64,000 nucleotides of DNA from Nitrospira sp. MA-1 (GCA_032139905.1 JAQJDB010000006.1:1178001-1242000); one strand, 5' to 3'. Shown: positions 1 through 9,674, numbered from the stretch's first letter. The notes: generated by a model from the letters alone, not told the origin. Numbers and translations: made by a program.

Positions 1-1752
1 GGCGATGGGGGCACGAGTGCCAACTACGACACGACGGTGACGATGGCCGCGGTCAATGATGTGCCGGTGAATACGGTGCCGGGGGCGCAGGTGGTGGCCG
101 AAGATACGGCGCTCACGATCACGGGCCTCTCGGTGACGGATGTGGACGGCAACTTGAGTGCGGTGCAGTTGGCGGTCGGGCAAGGGACGGTAACGGTGAG
201 TGGGGCGGCGACGATCAGTGCGGGGGCCAATGGCACGAGTTCGCTGACCCTCTCGGGCAGTGAGGCCGACATCAATGCGACCTTGGCCTCGGTGAGCTAT
301 CAAGGCAACCTCAACTATACGGGCGCGGACACGCTGACGGTGACGAGTACGGACGGCAACAGTGCGACGGACGTGGATATGGTGGGCATCACGGTGACGG
401 GGGTCAATGATGCGCCGGTGCTTACCAGTGACGGGGGTGGGCCGACCGCGGCCGTCAATGCACCAGAAAACCAAACGGGCGTGACGACGGTGACCGCGAC
501 CGATGTGGATCTGCCGGCGGACACCCTGACCTATACAATCACCGGCGGGGCGGATGCGGCGCGGTTCAGCCTCGATCCCACCAGCGGGGTGTTGACGTTC
601 ATCGTCGCCCCCGACATTGATGCACCGACCGATGCGGGTGCCAATAACGTCTATGACGTGGTGGTACAGGTGAGTGACGGCAACGGCGGTGCGGATTCCC
701 AAGCAATCGCCGTGACAGTGACGGATGCCAACGATGTCCCAATAATTACCAGTAACGGCGGGGGGGCGACGGCGGTGGTTAATGTGGCCGAAAACCAAAC
801 CTCGGTGACGACGGTGACCGCGACCGATGTGGATGTGCCGGGGGATACATTGACCTTTACGATTTTAGGTGGGGCGGATGCGGCGCGGTTCAGCCTCGAT
901 CCCACCAGCGGGGTGTTGACCTTCACGGTGCCCCCAGACTTTGAAACGCCGGCCGACGCCGACGCGAATAATGTCTATGAGGTCACCGTACAGGTGAGTG
1001 ATGGCAACGGCGGGGTGGATTCTCAAATGATTCAGGTGACCGTCACGGATGTTCAGGAAGGCCTGTCCCAACTGCCTCCACCGCAACCAGGTCCCACGCC
1101 CACGCCTGCACCCAGTCCTCCGCCAATTCCGGAGTCGCCACTTGATACCAATACTTCCCCCATGGGTACACCCCAAATCGAGTCTCCGGGTCCCTTTGCT
1201 GGTCAATCCTCACCGGGACGGGATCTTTCGCGTCATCCTCATCTTCAGCCGGCTCCAGACTGGAACAGAGTCTTGGAGATTGCCCCGTTCCTGCGCCCAG
1301 CGGCTTTTGAAACCACCTCGGAACAAATTCTATCGTACGCTCCGGCACCGGTGCTGCTCTCTCATATCGAACTGGGTCATGAATTTCTTCAACAGTTGAA
1401 TGCATTTTCCGATCAGTTAGCAGAGACCACCCAACAAACTATCGACGAACGGTCCTTGTTCGTCAAAATGATGGAATATACGGGGCTTGGTGTCTCGGGA
1501 GTCCTCGTGGCGTGGCTGGTGAGAAGTGGGACGCTGGTGGCGAGCATGTTGGCTGCGCTCCCGGCCTGGCGCAGCTTTGACCCTATTGCAATTCTGGATA
1601 TGGATAAACAGGGTCGAGAGAATTTGACGAAAAAGATGAAAGAAGCCGCAGAGAAAGAAGCCTGGGAGCATCAAGGATTGGATCGGATATTAGACCAGAA
1701 GAATATCAAATCTCCTCCACCTTTCTCGACTGTTCACCCAGGGTCCTCATGA
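1..1752 (+). CDS. C-terminal part of a giant cadherin/VCBS-repeat surface protein (5' end outside window)
   Basis: The frame is open from base 1, so the gene begins upstream. The visible 584 residues contain a VCBS/Ig-like module, then two cadherin-like modules of 108 residues each with calcium-type acidic loops (ATDVD, VSDGNGG), then a Pro-rich linker at about residues 355-385. The C-terminal region carries one hydrophobic segment (about residues 500-530, VSGVLVAWLVRSG) followed by a charged tail of about 50 residues. This tail is typical of very large repeat-type adhesins held in the envelope. The repeat part is clearly more GC-rich than the neighbouring genes. The stop codon overlaps the start of the next gene (ATGA), so the two are probably co-translated. 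Role in adhesion or biofilm is inferred from the architecture. Confidence 0.8.
   Translation, partial: GDGGTSANYDTTVTMAAVNDVPVNTVPGAQVVAEDTALTITGLSVTDVDGNLSAVQLAVGQGTVTVSGAATISAGANGTSSLTLSGSEADINATLASVSYQGNLNYTGADTLTVTSTDGNSATDVDMVGITVTGVNDAPVLTSDGGGPTAAVNAPENQTGVTTVTATDVDLPADTLTYTITGGADAARFSLDPTSGVLTFIVAPDIDAPTDAGANNVYDVVVQVSDGNGGADSQAIAVTVTDANDVPIITSNGGGATAVVNVAENQTSVTTVTATDVDVPGDTLTFTILGGADAARFSLDPTSGVLTFTVPPDFETPADADANNVYEVTVQVSDGNGGVDSQMIQVTVTDVQEGLSQLPPPQPGPTPTPAPSPPPIPESPLDTNTSPMGTPQIESPGPFAGQSSPGRDLSRHPHLQPAPDWNRVLEIAPFLRPAAFETTSEQILSYAPAPVLLSHIELGHEFLQQLNAFSDQLAETTQQTIDERSLFVKMMEYTGLGVSGVLVAWLVRSGTLVASMLAALPAWRSFDPIAILDMDKQGRENLTKKMKEAAEKEAWEHQGLDRILDQKNIKSPPPFSTVHPGSS
421..1068 (+). 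repeat. Two tandem 324-bp cadherin-module repeats
   Basis: Two in-frame units (about 421-744 and 745-1068) share long nearly identical blocks, for example GGATGCGGCGCGGTTCAGCC at about 551 and again 324 bp later. They encode the 108-residue cadherin-like modules of the surface protein. Strong nucleotide identity suggests recent duplication or ongoing recombination between units; more units probably lie upstream of the window. Confidence 0.85.
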
Positions 1753-3263
1753 AACGACTGACACCCATTTTTTGGATGAGTCTGGGTTTGGTATCCCTTA
1801 CTCTGAGTATCCTCTTAATCTGTGACCTGATGATCGGCCTCATTCCGGACCAAGCCGCTCAAATCTTTTCCTATCGGCAAAAGTATAGCGAAGCCATAGC
1901 CGTTCAGTATTCCATTCTGGCGCAGAGGGAGGATGACCAGGCCATCCAGCAGGCCTTGGATCTGTTAGTTGAACGGAATGCGGATATCCAATCAGTGGCC
2001 CTGGTCTTGGAAAATGGTGAGATTATGGCCATGGCCGGGCCCCATCGTGCTCTTTGGATCCAGCCATCCGGAGACCGCTCTACGCTCGATCATATTCAGA
2101 TTCCTATTTTTAACGGGGACCTGCATTGGGGAACGTTACAACTCCGATTTCCTTCTATGGATACTGGGACCTGGACCCATGTCCTTGATAATGCCTGGGT
2201 GCGATTCCTTGCCCTGGTCATGGTCTACGGGTTTTTGGGCTATTTTTTGTATATGAAAAGAACGTTGCGGCAACTCGATCCCAGTTCAGTGGTCCCCATG
2301 CGGGTGCAGGCCGCGTTTGATGTGTTGGCAGAGGGTGTGGTGTTCCTGGATGGTGATGACCGAATTGTGTTGGCCAATCGAGCCTTTAGTCTCATTGTCG
2401 GTGTTGATCCTCATGACCTGATTGGGAGCACACTGGATGGTTTTGAATGGACGTCTCCCGACCCGGTCACCCCGCTGATCACCTACCCTTGGAAGACGGC
2501 GCGACAGGACAAAACCTTGAATTTGGATGTGCCCCTGGTTTGGGAGAGGCCAGGGAAAACCGTAAAAAAATTTCGAGTCAATTGCACCCCCATTTTTGGT
2601 GCATGCAAACAGGTCCGAGGCATTTTGGTGTCGTTCAATGATGTGACGGTATTGGAAGATACGATTCAGGAGTTAGAGTTGTCAAAAACCGAGCTGGAAA
2701 AACTGGCTCACCGAGATCCTTTGACGGGTTGTTGCAACCGGCGAGCCTTTTTCGAAGCGTTTGAAGATCAGTGGGAGCGGGTCCAACGTGACGGGACAGA
2801 TTTGGTTTGTATTATGGCGGATATCGACCATTTCAAGTCGTATAATGATCGGTTTGGTCATGCGGTGGGGGATCAAGTGATTCAAATCGTGGCGCAAGTG
2901 TTATCCACAGCTTTACGTCCTTTGGACATTATTGGCCGGTATGGGGGAGAGGAATTTTGCATTCTCCTGCCTGGGCAGACTTGTGTCGAGGGCATGTTGG
3001 TGGCCGGACGGTTACGGGAAAACATTGAACGCTTGGCCAGTACGGCTATTCGCACGACGTCCGGGCAGAAAATTACAATGAGTTTTGGTGTGTCAGCCGC
3101 CAGTTTAGGTGCTTCTGATCATTTGGACTTGGTGGCCCAAGCCGACAAAGCCCTATATGTGGCCAAAGGGAATGGGCGGAATCGGGTGGAACAGTGGACG
3201 GTTGATGAAGCGGTCGCTAAATCGGCCCAACACGAGAAATGGATGAGTCATTCAGTATCCTAG
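1749..3263 (+). CDS. Membrane diguanylate cyclase with PAS domain
   Basis: 504-residue protein predicted to make c-di-GMP from two GTP. Order: transmembrane helix 1 (about 8-31), an extracytoplasmic sensor region of about 120 residues, transmembrane helix 2 (about 152-169), a PAS domain (about 185-300), a short coiled linker (305-320) and a GGDEF domain (about 322-490). The active-site motif is GGEEF at 399-403 and the inhibitory I-site RxxD (RPLD, 390-393) sits exactly five residues before it, so the enzyme looks active and subject to product inhibition. Its ATG overlaps the stop of the adhesin gene, suggesting that c-di-GMP made here is linked to that surface protein. Confidence 0.92.
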   Translation: MKRLTPIFWMSLGLVSLTLSILLICDLMIGLIPDQAAQIFSYRQKYSEAIAVQYSILAQREDDQAIQQALDLLVERNADIQSVALVLENGEIMAMAGPHRALWIQPSGDRSTLDHIQIPIFNGDLHWGTLQLRFPSMDTGTWTHVLDNAWVRFLALVMVYGFLGYFLYMKRTLRQLDPSSVVPMRVQAAFDVLAEGVVFLDGDDRIVLANRAFSLIVGVDPHDLIGSTLDGFEWTSPDPVTPLITYPWKTARQDKTLNLDVPLVWERPGKTVKKFRVNCTPIFGACKQVRGILVSFNDVTVLEDTIQELELSKTELEKLAHRDPLTGCCNRRAFFEAFEDQWERVQRDGTDLVCIMADIDHFKSYNDRFGHAVGDQVIQIVAQVLSTALRPLDIIGRYGGEEFCILLPGQTCVEGMLVAGRLRENIERLASTAIRTTSGQKITMSFGVSAASLGASDHLDLVAQADKALYVAKGNGRNRVEQWTVDEAVAKSAQHEKWMSHSVS

Positions 3264-3347
3264 CTGCAGCGGGGGAGGTAGTCGGATCATATGCAATTTA
3301 CGGATGATTTTTACTCAAGCTCTAGTCAAAAAAAATGCCCCTCGTAG

Positions 3348-3662
3348 GTGCAATCGAAGTGGATGAAGGAATTTTTGGCGGTAAGAATGGAAAGCGGGAG
3401 TGTAGTCCTATGGGATGACTTTACGATGGACTTATTCTGGGCGATTTTTGGAACTGCAGTGCAATTAATTTTGTCTTTTATTGCACCACTTTTTCTGTTA
3501 ACTGGAGAACTTTTTCTTGGTATTTTGAGCTTAGGGTATTTTCGACCTCAACTTAAAAAGGAGGCCCTTAAAAGCGAACTGCCATGCAGAGAGGTCAGTT
3601 TTTGGTTAGGTCTAACAATTTGGATTGGCATTCTTCTTTATTTTTCATACCCTCAAGAGTGA
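3348..3662 (+). CDS. Small membrane protein, unknown function
   Basis: Predicted 104-residue protein starting at GTG, with two hydrophobic segments (about residues 30-57 and 85-100) separated by a short charged loop. In-frame ATG codons at 3363 or 3426 are alternative starts; no convincing ribosome binding site distinguishes them. No family recognised. It stands alone between the diguanylate cyclase and a convergent TIGR04255 gene. Confidence 0.4.
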   Translation: MQSKWMKEFLAVRMESGSVVLWDDFTMDLFWAIFGTAVQLILSFIAPLFLLTGELFLGILSLGYFRPQLKKEALKSELPCREVSFWLGLTIWIGILLYFSYPQE

Positions 3663-3747
3663 ATATGGTGGAAAGAGGAGAGTACTGAAAATTTGAGGAC
3701 CATTTCTTGAAAATTTCCTGCTTCGAGCCGCGAAGAATGCACCCAGC

Positions 3748-4464
3748 TCAGGTCGTTGGTTTCATCGCCTGATGCAATATATCGGTGATCCATAATTTGA
3801 AAAATCGTTGGGCGGCTTGGTGATATTCTGTGAGTTTGCCTGCGATCTCTGTCATTGCAAATTGTCCACTCACAAAGAAATCATGATCGATGAGATAGCC
3901 CAATTCTTGTACAGGTTGTGCGATTGGAACGAGTCCATGTCGCACGCACACCAGGTCATCTCCGCCATTCAGTCCCATCACCACTTCACTGTATGTGGCT
4001 TTCATGGCTCCGGCCACCTCAGCCCAGGCGAGATCTGCTGTCCATTTGTTCTGTAACAGTTGATTCCAATCTTTGTTCGTAAGGCCAAGGGCGGACCTCC
4101 GGATGATATTTCTGAAACGTAATCCGACACGGGAGAGATATGGTGGGGGATATTCATTCTCCACTGCGTTCGTCGCCAACCGGATATGCGTCTGAAAGGC
4201 GTCCCAGCCTTCATACTGCCTGGCGACCACCGCAAGAGATCCCGGGCTTAAGACCAGTTGCCAGCCCTGATCGGCACTGAGGAAATTATAGGATGCTTTA
4301 TCTTGTGTAAGAGAGAAATTTGGAAAAAGATTTTTGACTCTTTCTTGAAAATTGACCGGCGGAGCGGAAGATATTTGTAAATTTTGTGGGAAGGTCATTT
4401 GGAAGGTGACATCAAGTAACGGAGTCTTTTGGTACATGACGGACGAGTGCGTTTTTGTGGTCAT
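3748..4464 (-). CDS. TIGR04255 family protein
   Basis: Predicted 238-residue soluble protein of the sporadically distributed TIGR04255 family, function unknown. The family signature is visible: an N-terminal KTPLLDVTFQ strand, a central segment with YEGWDAF, and SRVGLRFRNII. The ORF stays open upstream to a TTG at 4563, but that extension is low-complexity and the family normally begins just before the KTPLL motif, so the ATG at 4464 is preferred. It lies 85 bp downstream of the HDOD gene on the same strand and may be co-transcribed with it. Members of this family often occur in accessory regions; no partner is obvious here. Confidence 0.7.
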   Translation of the reverse strand: MTTKTHSSVMYQKTPLLDVTFQMTFPQNLQISSAPPVNFQERVKNLFPNFSLTQDKASYNFLSADQGWQLVLSPGSLAVVARQYEGWDAFQTHIRLATNAVENEYPPPYLSRVGLRFRNIIRRSALGLTNKDWNQLLQNKWTADLAWAEVAGAMKATYSEVVMGLNGGDDLVCVRHGLVPIAQPVQELGYLIDHDFFVSGQFAMTEIAGKLTEYHQAAQRFFKLWITDILHQAMKPTT

Positions 4465-4549
4465 AGGACTCAGCCTTTTTTGAGTGGAGGGTGCATTCCA
4501 GCGTCCAGATTTTTCGTTGGACCCGTTGACACTCAGTTCTTTCTTGTCT

Positions 4550-5416
4550 TTAAGAGGCTCCAACGGGTTGGTGTGCTTCCTTCATGAGATCTAACATGCC
4601 GGAGAGCTGCTTGCCGGCTTCTGTCATGCATTCTATGAGGCCTTCCTCATCCAGACCCGTTAATTTCCAGGATTCGGGAGCCACCAGGTGTTGCCATGGG
4701 GCATGCCCATTGGGTGCCTGGAACCCTTCCGTGAGTGCGCTCGCCATATTGAGGAGCGCGGCCTCAAATGCGTGATCGGTGCTGCCGGATGGATTGTTCT
4801 GATACCGAATGGCGATTCCGAAATTTTTTGGTAGGTGCCATTCCTCAATGAGTGTCTGGCCCACTTCCGTAAAATCAAAGCCCAATATCCGTTGTTCCAT
4901 AATATGAATGGGCGTCCCGGTCGTAGCGGACTCTCGTAACACCTGTTCCGACGGTTCGGGGAGTTGTTCATAGAGGATGAGATGTCCAATATCTCTTAAC
5001 AAACCCTCTACAAACATCCGTTCACTGTCCACCAGAAAACACTTTCTTGCTAATTCCCGCGCGACCAGTCCACTAAAAAAGCTGTTTGACCAAAATACGC
5101 TCATACTCATCACTTGTTGGTTAAGGCCGGAAAAAGTTTGGGTGACAGAAATGGCGAGCGTCAAATCGTGGAGGGGTTGCATACCGAGGATTCCGACAGC
5201 CCGAGAAATGGTCTCGACTTTTCGAGGCATCGCGTAAAACGCGCTATTGACTAACTTGAGGACGGCGACAGTCATGCCGGGATCAATGCTAATCGCCCTG
5301 GACAGATCGGCCATGGTGGACTCAGGATTATCAATGACCTTTTTGACTTGCAGATAGACGTCCGGCAGCGTAAAAAGTTTCGTGCAGTTTTTTACGAGTT
5401 CTTCGGCTGTCAGCAT
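4550..5416 (-). CDS. HDOD domain protein
   Basis: 288-residue protein made almost entirely of an HDOD domain (about residues 12-210), the non-hydrolytic relative of HD phosphohydrolases found in signalling proteins. Visible signature: LPDVYLQVKKVID, then SIDPGMTVAVLKLVNSAFY, then the LLRDIGHLILYE helix. The start at 5416 is chosen because AGAAGGG precedes the ATG at proper spacing and the domain begins right after it; the frame stays open to 5569 but that extension looks unconserved. HDOD proteins generally act through protein-protein contacts in c-di-GMP or chemotaxis-like regulation. A second HDOD protein is at 30347-31333. Confidence 0.85.
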   Translation of the reverse strand: MLTAEELVKNCTKLFTLPDVYLQVKKVIDNPESTMADLSRAISIDPGMTVAVLKLVNSAFYAMPRKVETISRAVGILGMQPLHDLTLAISVTQTFSGLNQQVMSMSVFWSNSFFSGLVARELARKCFLVDSERMFVEGLLRDIGHLILYEQLPEPSEQVLRESATTGTPIHIMEQRILGFDFTEVGQTLIEEWHLPKNFGIAIRYQNNPSGSTDHAFEAALLNMASALTEGFQAPNGHAPWQHLVAPESWKLTGLDEEGLIECMTEAGKQLSGMLDLMKEAHQPVGAS

Positions 5417-5669
5417 GTTGATCCCTTCTGGTGCAGCTCTGGTGTTCAATGGCGAAAAATTTGCCTCTTTCTTGTAGTTCTCGGACATTTCCCTGGGGTA
5501 CTTAAAGTGAATTCTTTTCATTTCCAGGTTTGCTGCTGGGTCATGCAGCTGGTTGGGGTCGGTTTTCAAATGGGATGTCCGTTCAGAAGCCAGGAAGGAG
5601 TCTGTCGCTGCCCTGAGAGGTCAGGCTTCATTCATGTTGGCGAAGGAACGAGGAGAATGGGCGTAATAA

Positions 5670-7067
5670 TTAGGAACGATCGGGGCTATGAGAGACGGAG
5701 GGTTGGGTCGTTGCTGATATTTTTTTATGGATGCGATTTCTGCCCCATGTGATGATGGCAAATGAGAGGCCCAGGGCGATGGGCACAAAAATCCCAGAGG
5801 CTAATTCATATTTGTCCAGCCAACCGAGTTCGTGGAGGGCCTTAAAGAGATAGTTGGCTAGGCCACTCACGTAATAGGCAATCACGATCACGGAGAGGCC
5901 CTCTACGGTGTGTTGCAAGACGACTTGGCTTTTTGTGGTTTTATCCAAGCTGGCCAGGAGACTCACGTTTTGATCTTGTTGCGCCAAGTTTTGCTCTTGT
6001 AAAAGTAGCTCCACCTTGGTGCGGAGGACTGCAATGGTGCCCTCAAAGTCCTGCTCTAAGGCCTGAATGCGGGTCAGTAATTGCTGATATCCATCGGACA
6101 CCCCTGTAATTTTCCATTGAAAATAATCGATGAGCGTTCGACCGTAGGGCAGGGGATGTTCCTGAAGTGCCAGGGTATTACTGTGCACAATCCGATCGTA
6201 AGGGACCGAAGCCGAAAGGCGATAACGCAGCGAAGCGGTCAACCTCCCCACTTCAAGGAAATCATGGGTTAACGCTTCCAGCCACTGTTGAAGGGTACTA
6301 TGTGTCGCTCGGTTCAGTTCTTTCGTGATAAGGGTCCGTTGATAGAGCTGACGCTGTTCGAAGATTTGAACCTGATCGACCGACCGGGAGAAGGCTGGAT
6401 AGGGAAGGAGAATCAGATGGGTATAGTTTTCAAGTGTGGTCAAAATTGTAATCAGTCTGGCCAGTTTTTGGCGTAGTAAAACAGGATCGGGCGCCCAAAT
6501 GAGATATCGTTCTCGATCATGTTCGTCCGGAGTAAAGCTGGTGGCCACGGAGATGTCCTCCCCCAGAACCTTGCTGGCATACATTTGTGGCCCGGGGAGA
6601 AGGGTCCCCAATTCCTCCTGGTCGTAGGTACGCGCCGAGATGACCAACACATCCAATGCGTTCACCTGGATGCCCAACGGAGAAAAAGGAAATACATACC
6701 CGGGAAATCCCAACGGTCCGAATCCTAATGGTTGGGTCGCGTCAGAGGGGATATGCCAAATCTGGTAGCTGTAATATTCTGTGTGGGCTTCCCAAATGGC
6801 AATGAGTTTGTCCCCATTCGTTCCTTTCTTGACTCCGAATCCAACCTTATCTTCCAGGACAACGTGAGAAGATTCGATCTCCAAACAGTTCAGCAGTTGT
6901 TGGAACTCTTTTCGGCTTTGGGGGCGTTCACTTGCCGGATTCGCCATGCGATACGCTGTGTGATGCACATGGGCGGGAACACCCAACCAGCCTTCCAAAT
7001 ATCTTTCCTGCGCCTTATGCATTTGGCGAAGAATTCCTTTTCCTGGGGAACCGGGTTTTAATTTCAT
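5670..7067 (-). CDS. DUF3422 family membrane-anchored protein
   Basis: 465-residue protein. The N-terminal two thirds is soluble and contains the DUF3422-like EAHTEYYSYQ motif (about residue 92). A coiled-coil region lies at about 330-385, and the C-terminus has two transmembrane segments (about 398-415 and 428-447), the first preceded by TVEGLSVIVIAYYVSG, which is very close to the family consensus. Function is unknown for the family; the topology suggests a large cytoplasmic or periplasmic head tethered to the inner membrane. The start at 7067 has only a weak ribosome binding site; Met16 is an alternative. Confidence 0.75.
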   Translation of the reverse strand: MKLKPGSPGKGILRQMHKAQERYLEGWLGVPAHVHHTAYRMANPASERPQSRKEFQQLLNCLEIESSHVVLEDKVGFGVKKGTNGDKLIAIWEAHTEYYSYQIWHIPSDATQPLGFGPLGFPGYVFPFSPLGIQVNALDVLVISARTYDQEELGTLLPGPQMYASKVLGEDISVATSFTPDEHDRERYLIWAPDPVLLRQKLARLITILTTLENYTHLILLPYPAFSRSVDQVQIFEQRQLYQRTLITKELNRATHSTLQQWLEALTHDFLEVGRLTASLRYRLSASVPYDRIVHSNTLALQEHPLPYGRTLIDYFQWKITGVSDGYQQLLTRIQALEQDFEGTIAVLRTKVELLLQEQNLAQQDQNVSLLASLDKTTKSQVVLQHTVEGLSVIVIAYYVSGLANYLFKALHELGWLDKYELASGIFVPIALGLSFAIITWGRNRIHKKISATTQPSVSHSPDRS

Positions 7068-7243
7068 TGGTGCGCGAAGACTTGTGACTGGAATCGAAAC
7101 TGGAAGGAAAGGTTACTCATTTGAACAGAGTTCTACCCTACCTGATAGGTCTCAGGCAAGAGGAGAATGGGAATGAAGGCAGCTGAGTGTTTAAAGGGGT
7201 TTGGATGGCATTCACACGGAACGAGTTCAGGCACCAATGGTGG

Positions 7244-8251
7244 TCATGCTGGGGCGAGTTGAGCCTGAATCCATTCACATATTCGATTTTCCGCCCAAAA
7301 GGGGTCCTCATGGCTATGGTGCCGTTGAAAAAACCCGCAATGACCCCCATGTGCAGGCGCCTCAAGGTGGATGAAGGGATTGGAGTGGAGACCAGGGTCG
7401 GCAAACATGGGGTAGGGGATAAACGGGTCGTCTTGGGCCGTGATCACGAGGGTCGGAATTTTGATTGAAGACAGCGTATTACGAGCGGCGCTTTGTTCGT
7501 AATAGTCTGCGGCATCCCGATACCCTCCGTCTGGAGCGGTATAGATCTCATCAAATTCCCACATAGTACGAATATGAGAGAGGTGTGAGAGATCCCACCG
7601 ACCCGGGAATAGTTGGGATTTTTTTCGTAATTTGGCGGTTAGGCTTTTGAGGAAATAGCGATGATAGAGCCAATTGGAGGGACGTTGCAGTGCACGTACG
7701 CAGGCTGCGGGTTGGATGTTGGGACAGACGGCTGCGACTCCACGAAGGGAGGGGAGGGTGGTTCCATGCTCGCCGGCTAATTTGAGTGTGAGATTGCCTC
7801 CCATGGAATACCCGATGAGCCACACTGCCGTGCAGCCATCCTCTTCGGTAATTTCTTGAATAATTCTGGCGTAATCCTGGCTGAGCCCATTGTGATAGAG
7901 AGTGTGAGTGAGATGTTCGGATCCCCCGCAATTTCGTTGATTGATGCGAATACTATTCCATCCTGCATCCCAGCATTTCCTGGCCAGACCCCTCATATAG
8001 TGTGATTCGGTACACCCTTCGAGGCCATGAACTATCAGGATGGTGGGGTGTTGTGAGGGGGAGGGTTGCCAATGACATTTTGTCAGAAGGCCCACCTGGG
8101 GGGAGACCTGAAAGATGCGTTCTTGTGTGGGCATTCCGGATGGAAAGTTACCGCGTGGCCACCAGCGTGGGAGAAGGGTCATACGGTGTGGGTCAGCTAG
8201 CCATGGGTGTGGAATAAATGCCTCGGATGGCCACAAGGAATGATTAAGCAT
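7244..8251 (-). CDS. YheT-like alpha/beta-hydrolase
   Basis: 335-residue alpha/beta-hydrolase of the COG0429 (YheT/ABHD1-3) type. It has the N-terminal 'ADPHRMTLLPRW' motif of this family, the oxyanion segment VHGLEG, the nucleophile elbow GYSMGG, an acid-bearing ITAQDDPF loop and a late catalytic His in HGGHCGF, so all triad positions are present. Relatives are esterases acting on small or medium-chain acyl esters; the substrate here is unknown. The ORF could extend to a TTG at 8332, but the ATG at 8251 fits the family start better. Confidence 0.85.
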   Translation of the reverse strand: MLNHSLWPSEAFIPHPWLADPHRMTLLPRWWPRGNFPSGMPTQERIFQVSPQVGLLTKCHWQPSPSQHPTILIVHGLEGCTESHYMRGLARKCWDAGWNSIRINQRNCGGSEHLTHTLYHNGLSQDYARIIQEITEEDGCTAVWLIGYSMGGNLTLKLAGEHGTTLPSLRGVAAVCPNIQPAACVRALQRPSNWLYHRYFLKSLTAKLRKKSQLFPGRWDLSHLSHIRTMWEFDEIYTAPDGGYRDAADYYEQSAARNTLSSIKIPTLVITAQDDPFIPYPMFADPGLHSNPFIHLEAPAHGGHCGFFQRHHSHEDPFWAENRICEWIQAQLAPA

Positions 8252-8518
8252 GGGTGGGGATAGAGTTTTATGATGAGGGCTTTTCCTCTGTCTCTCATGA
8301 TTGGGATACCAAAACTCCTGTGTGTGAAACAAGTCTGGATAACGGAAATGGTTCAGTAGAGACTGGTCAATCAGGTGGGTGTGATCACATTGAACGTGAG
8401 TACTTATTTGACAGGGCAGTGGAAATTTCGGTAGACCACCTCAGGTTTTTATTCGTTGTTGGCCCATCTTGTTTGGCCGTATGCTGTCAATCTTTACCGT
8501 AGGATCGTGGAAGTGTCT

Positions 8519-9061
8519 ATGAAAAAACCGAAGTCCTTACAAACCTCAGGAAGCCGGGAAACGTTTCTTATTTTTATGGTGGTGGCCTGCGGGATTATGG
8601 CGACTCTTTCAGTGAATCTGTTCAATCAATCGGCATCGGACCCTAGCGAAGCAAATATAGGGGAATCCACCCGTTCGAACCAATCACAGTCTGTTCCAGA
8701 GAAAGTCCCGTCGGTGAAACTCACCGATGTGCCACTGGCCACGGGCACCGAGCCGCTGGAAAAGTTGTTTGTGCAATCCGGCTGTGCGGTGTGTCATACC
8801 ATTCCAGGTATTGCCCCGGCTCTGGGGCGTGAGGGACCTCGGTTAGTCTTAGGGACGAATGGCCCCCTTCGATTGGCAGACCCTCAATATCAAGGGACGG
8901 CGACAACCGTTCGAGAATATATCCAGGAATCCATTTTGAATCCAGGCGCGTATGTGGTGCCCGGATACTCCGATAGGGTGATGCCCCGGTGGTATGGGAC
9001 GCGGCTCAATGCGCTGGCATTGAATCGTATTGCAGAGTATTTAGAAAATGTGAAGGAGTAA
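8519..9061 (+). CDS. Membrane-anchored monohaem cytochrome c
   Basis: 180-residue protein with one N-terminal hydrophobic segment (about 15-34), which serves as an anchor or uncleaved signal, a polar linker, and a cytochrome c domain (about 78-178). The haem attachment site is CAVCH (89-93), and Met155 in SDRVMPRW is the likely distal axial ligand. It should carry electrons on the periplasmic side of the inner membrane. The start codon ATG at 8519 follows GTGGAAG; an upstream in-frame start at 8456 would put a non-signal-like extension in front of the anchor. No oxidase or reductase genes adjoin it, so its redox partner is unknown. Confidence 0.88.
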   Translation: MKKPKSLQTSGSRETFLIFMVVACGIMATLSVNLFNQSASDPSEANIGESTRSNQSQSVPEKVPSVKLTDVPLATGTEPLEKLFVQSGCAVCHTIPGIAPALGREGPRLVLGTNGPLRLADPQYQGTATTVREYIQESILNPGAYVVPGYSDRVMPRWYGTRLNALALNRIAEYLENVKE

Positions 9062-9106
9062 AAAATTCCCGGACAGCTTCAAACGACGTGAATACGTCAG
9101 TTTGTC

Positions 9107-9674
9107 TCATGTCGTCTTACTTTTTCCCAACACCTTGGAGAACATAAGTTTCCATGTTGATGGTGATCTAACCCTAGGAATGCCTGGCATCGTAGGGAGG
9201 TTGGGCTGTGCGAATGTTAGAGTTAGAATCGAATTCCCAATAACATACCGATGGTGGTTGCTACTCACCTGATTCGGTAGACCCAGAGCCTGGAAGGTGA
9301 AAATCAGCGTGGTTGCCAGGGACATGGCCTGACTGCCTTGGTCATGATTCGCATAGACAAGCTCCACTCCGCCAAAATGAATGATGGTGACTGGAACGAC
9401 CGGAATGTGATACCGGCCGATTCAAGTGGAGGTAATCTGAGTGAGGCCTTCGGCAGGGGAAATCAGGAGTTGTGGGCCGACCGGGAATTATGAGCCCAGA
9501 AAATAGTGTACCTGGCAACTGAGCGTGAACACGGTATCATCGGTGGGTATCTGCCAGGAACTCGGTATCCGTTCCAAACTCCAACTGGTTTTCTGCCCGT
9601 AGGGACGTACTAGAGAGAGCAAAGAGGAGAGCTAGCAGGGCCACGATAGTTTTTATCCACTTATCGACCATCAT
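9107..9674 (-). pseudogene. Decayed outer-membrane beta-barrel protein gene
   Basis: Reading leftward from ATG at 9674, which follows an AAGGGGG ribosome binding site, there is a clean signal peptide (MMVDKWIKTIVALLALLFAL, then a likely SLRA cleavage site) and about 18 mature residues before a stop. After a frame change near 9540, recognisable barrel-like text continues (DDTVFTL, then VGPQLLISPAEGLTQIT, then GGVELVYANHDQG), broken by two in-frame stops, and ends at 9107. Taken together this is best explained as a small porin-like or OmpA-like barrel gene killed by one frameshift and at least two nonsense mutations. Sequencing error could explain the frameshift but hardly the two additional stops. 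Confidence 0.5.
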
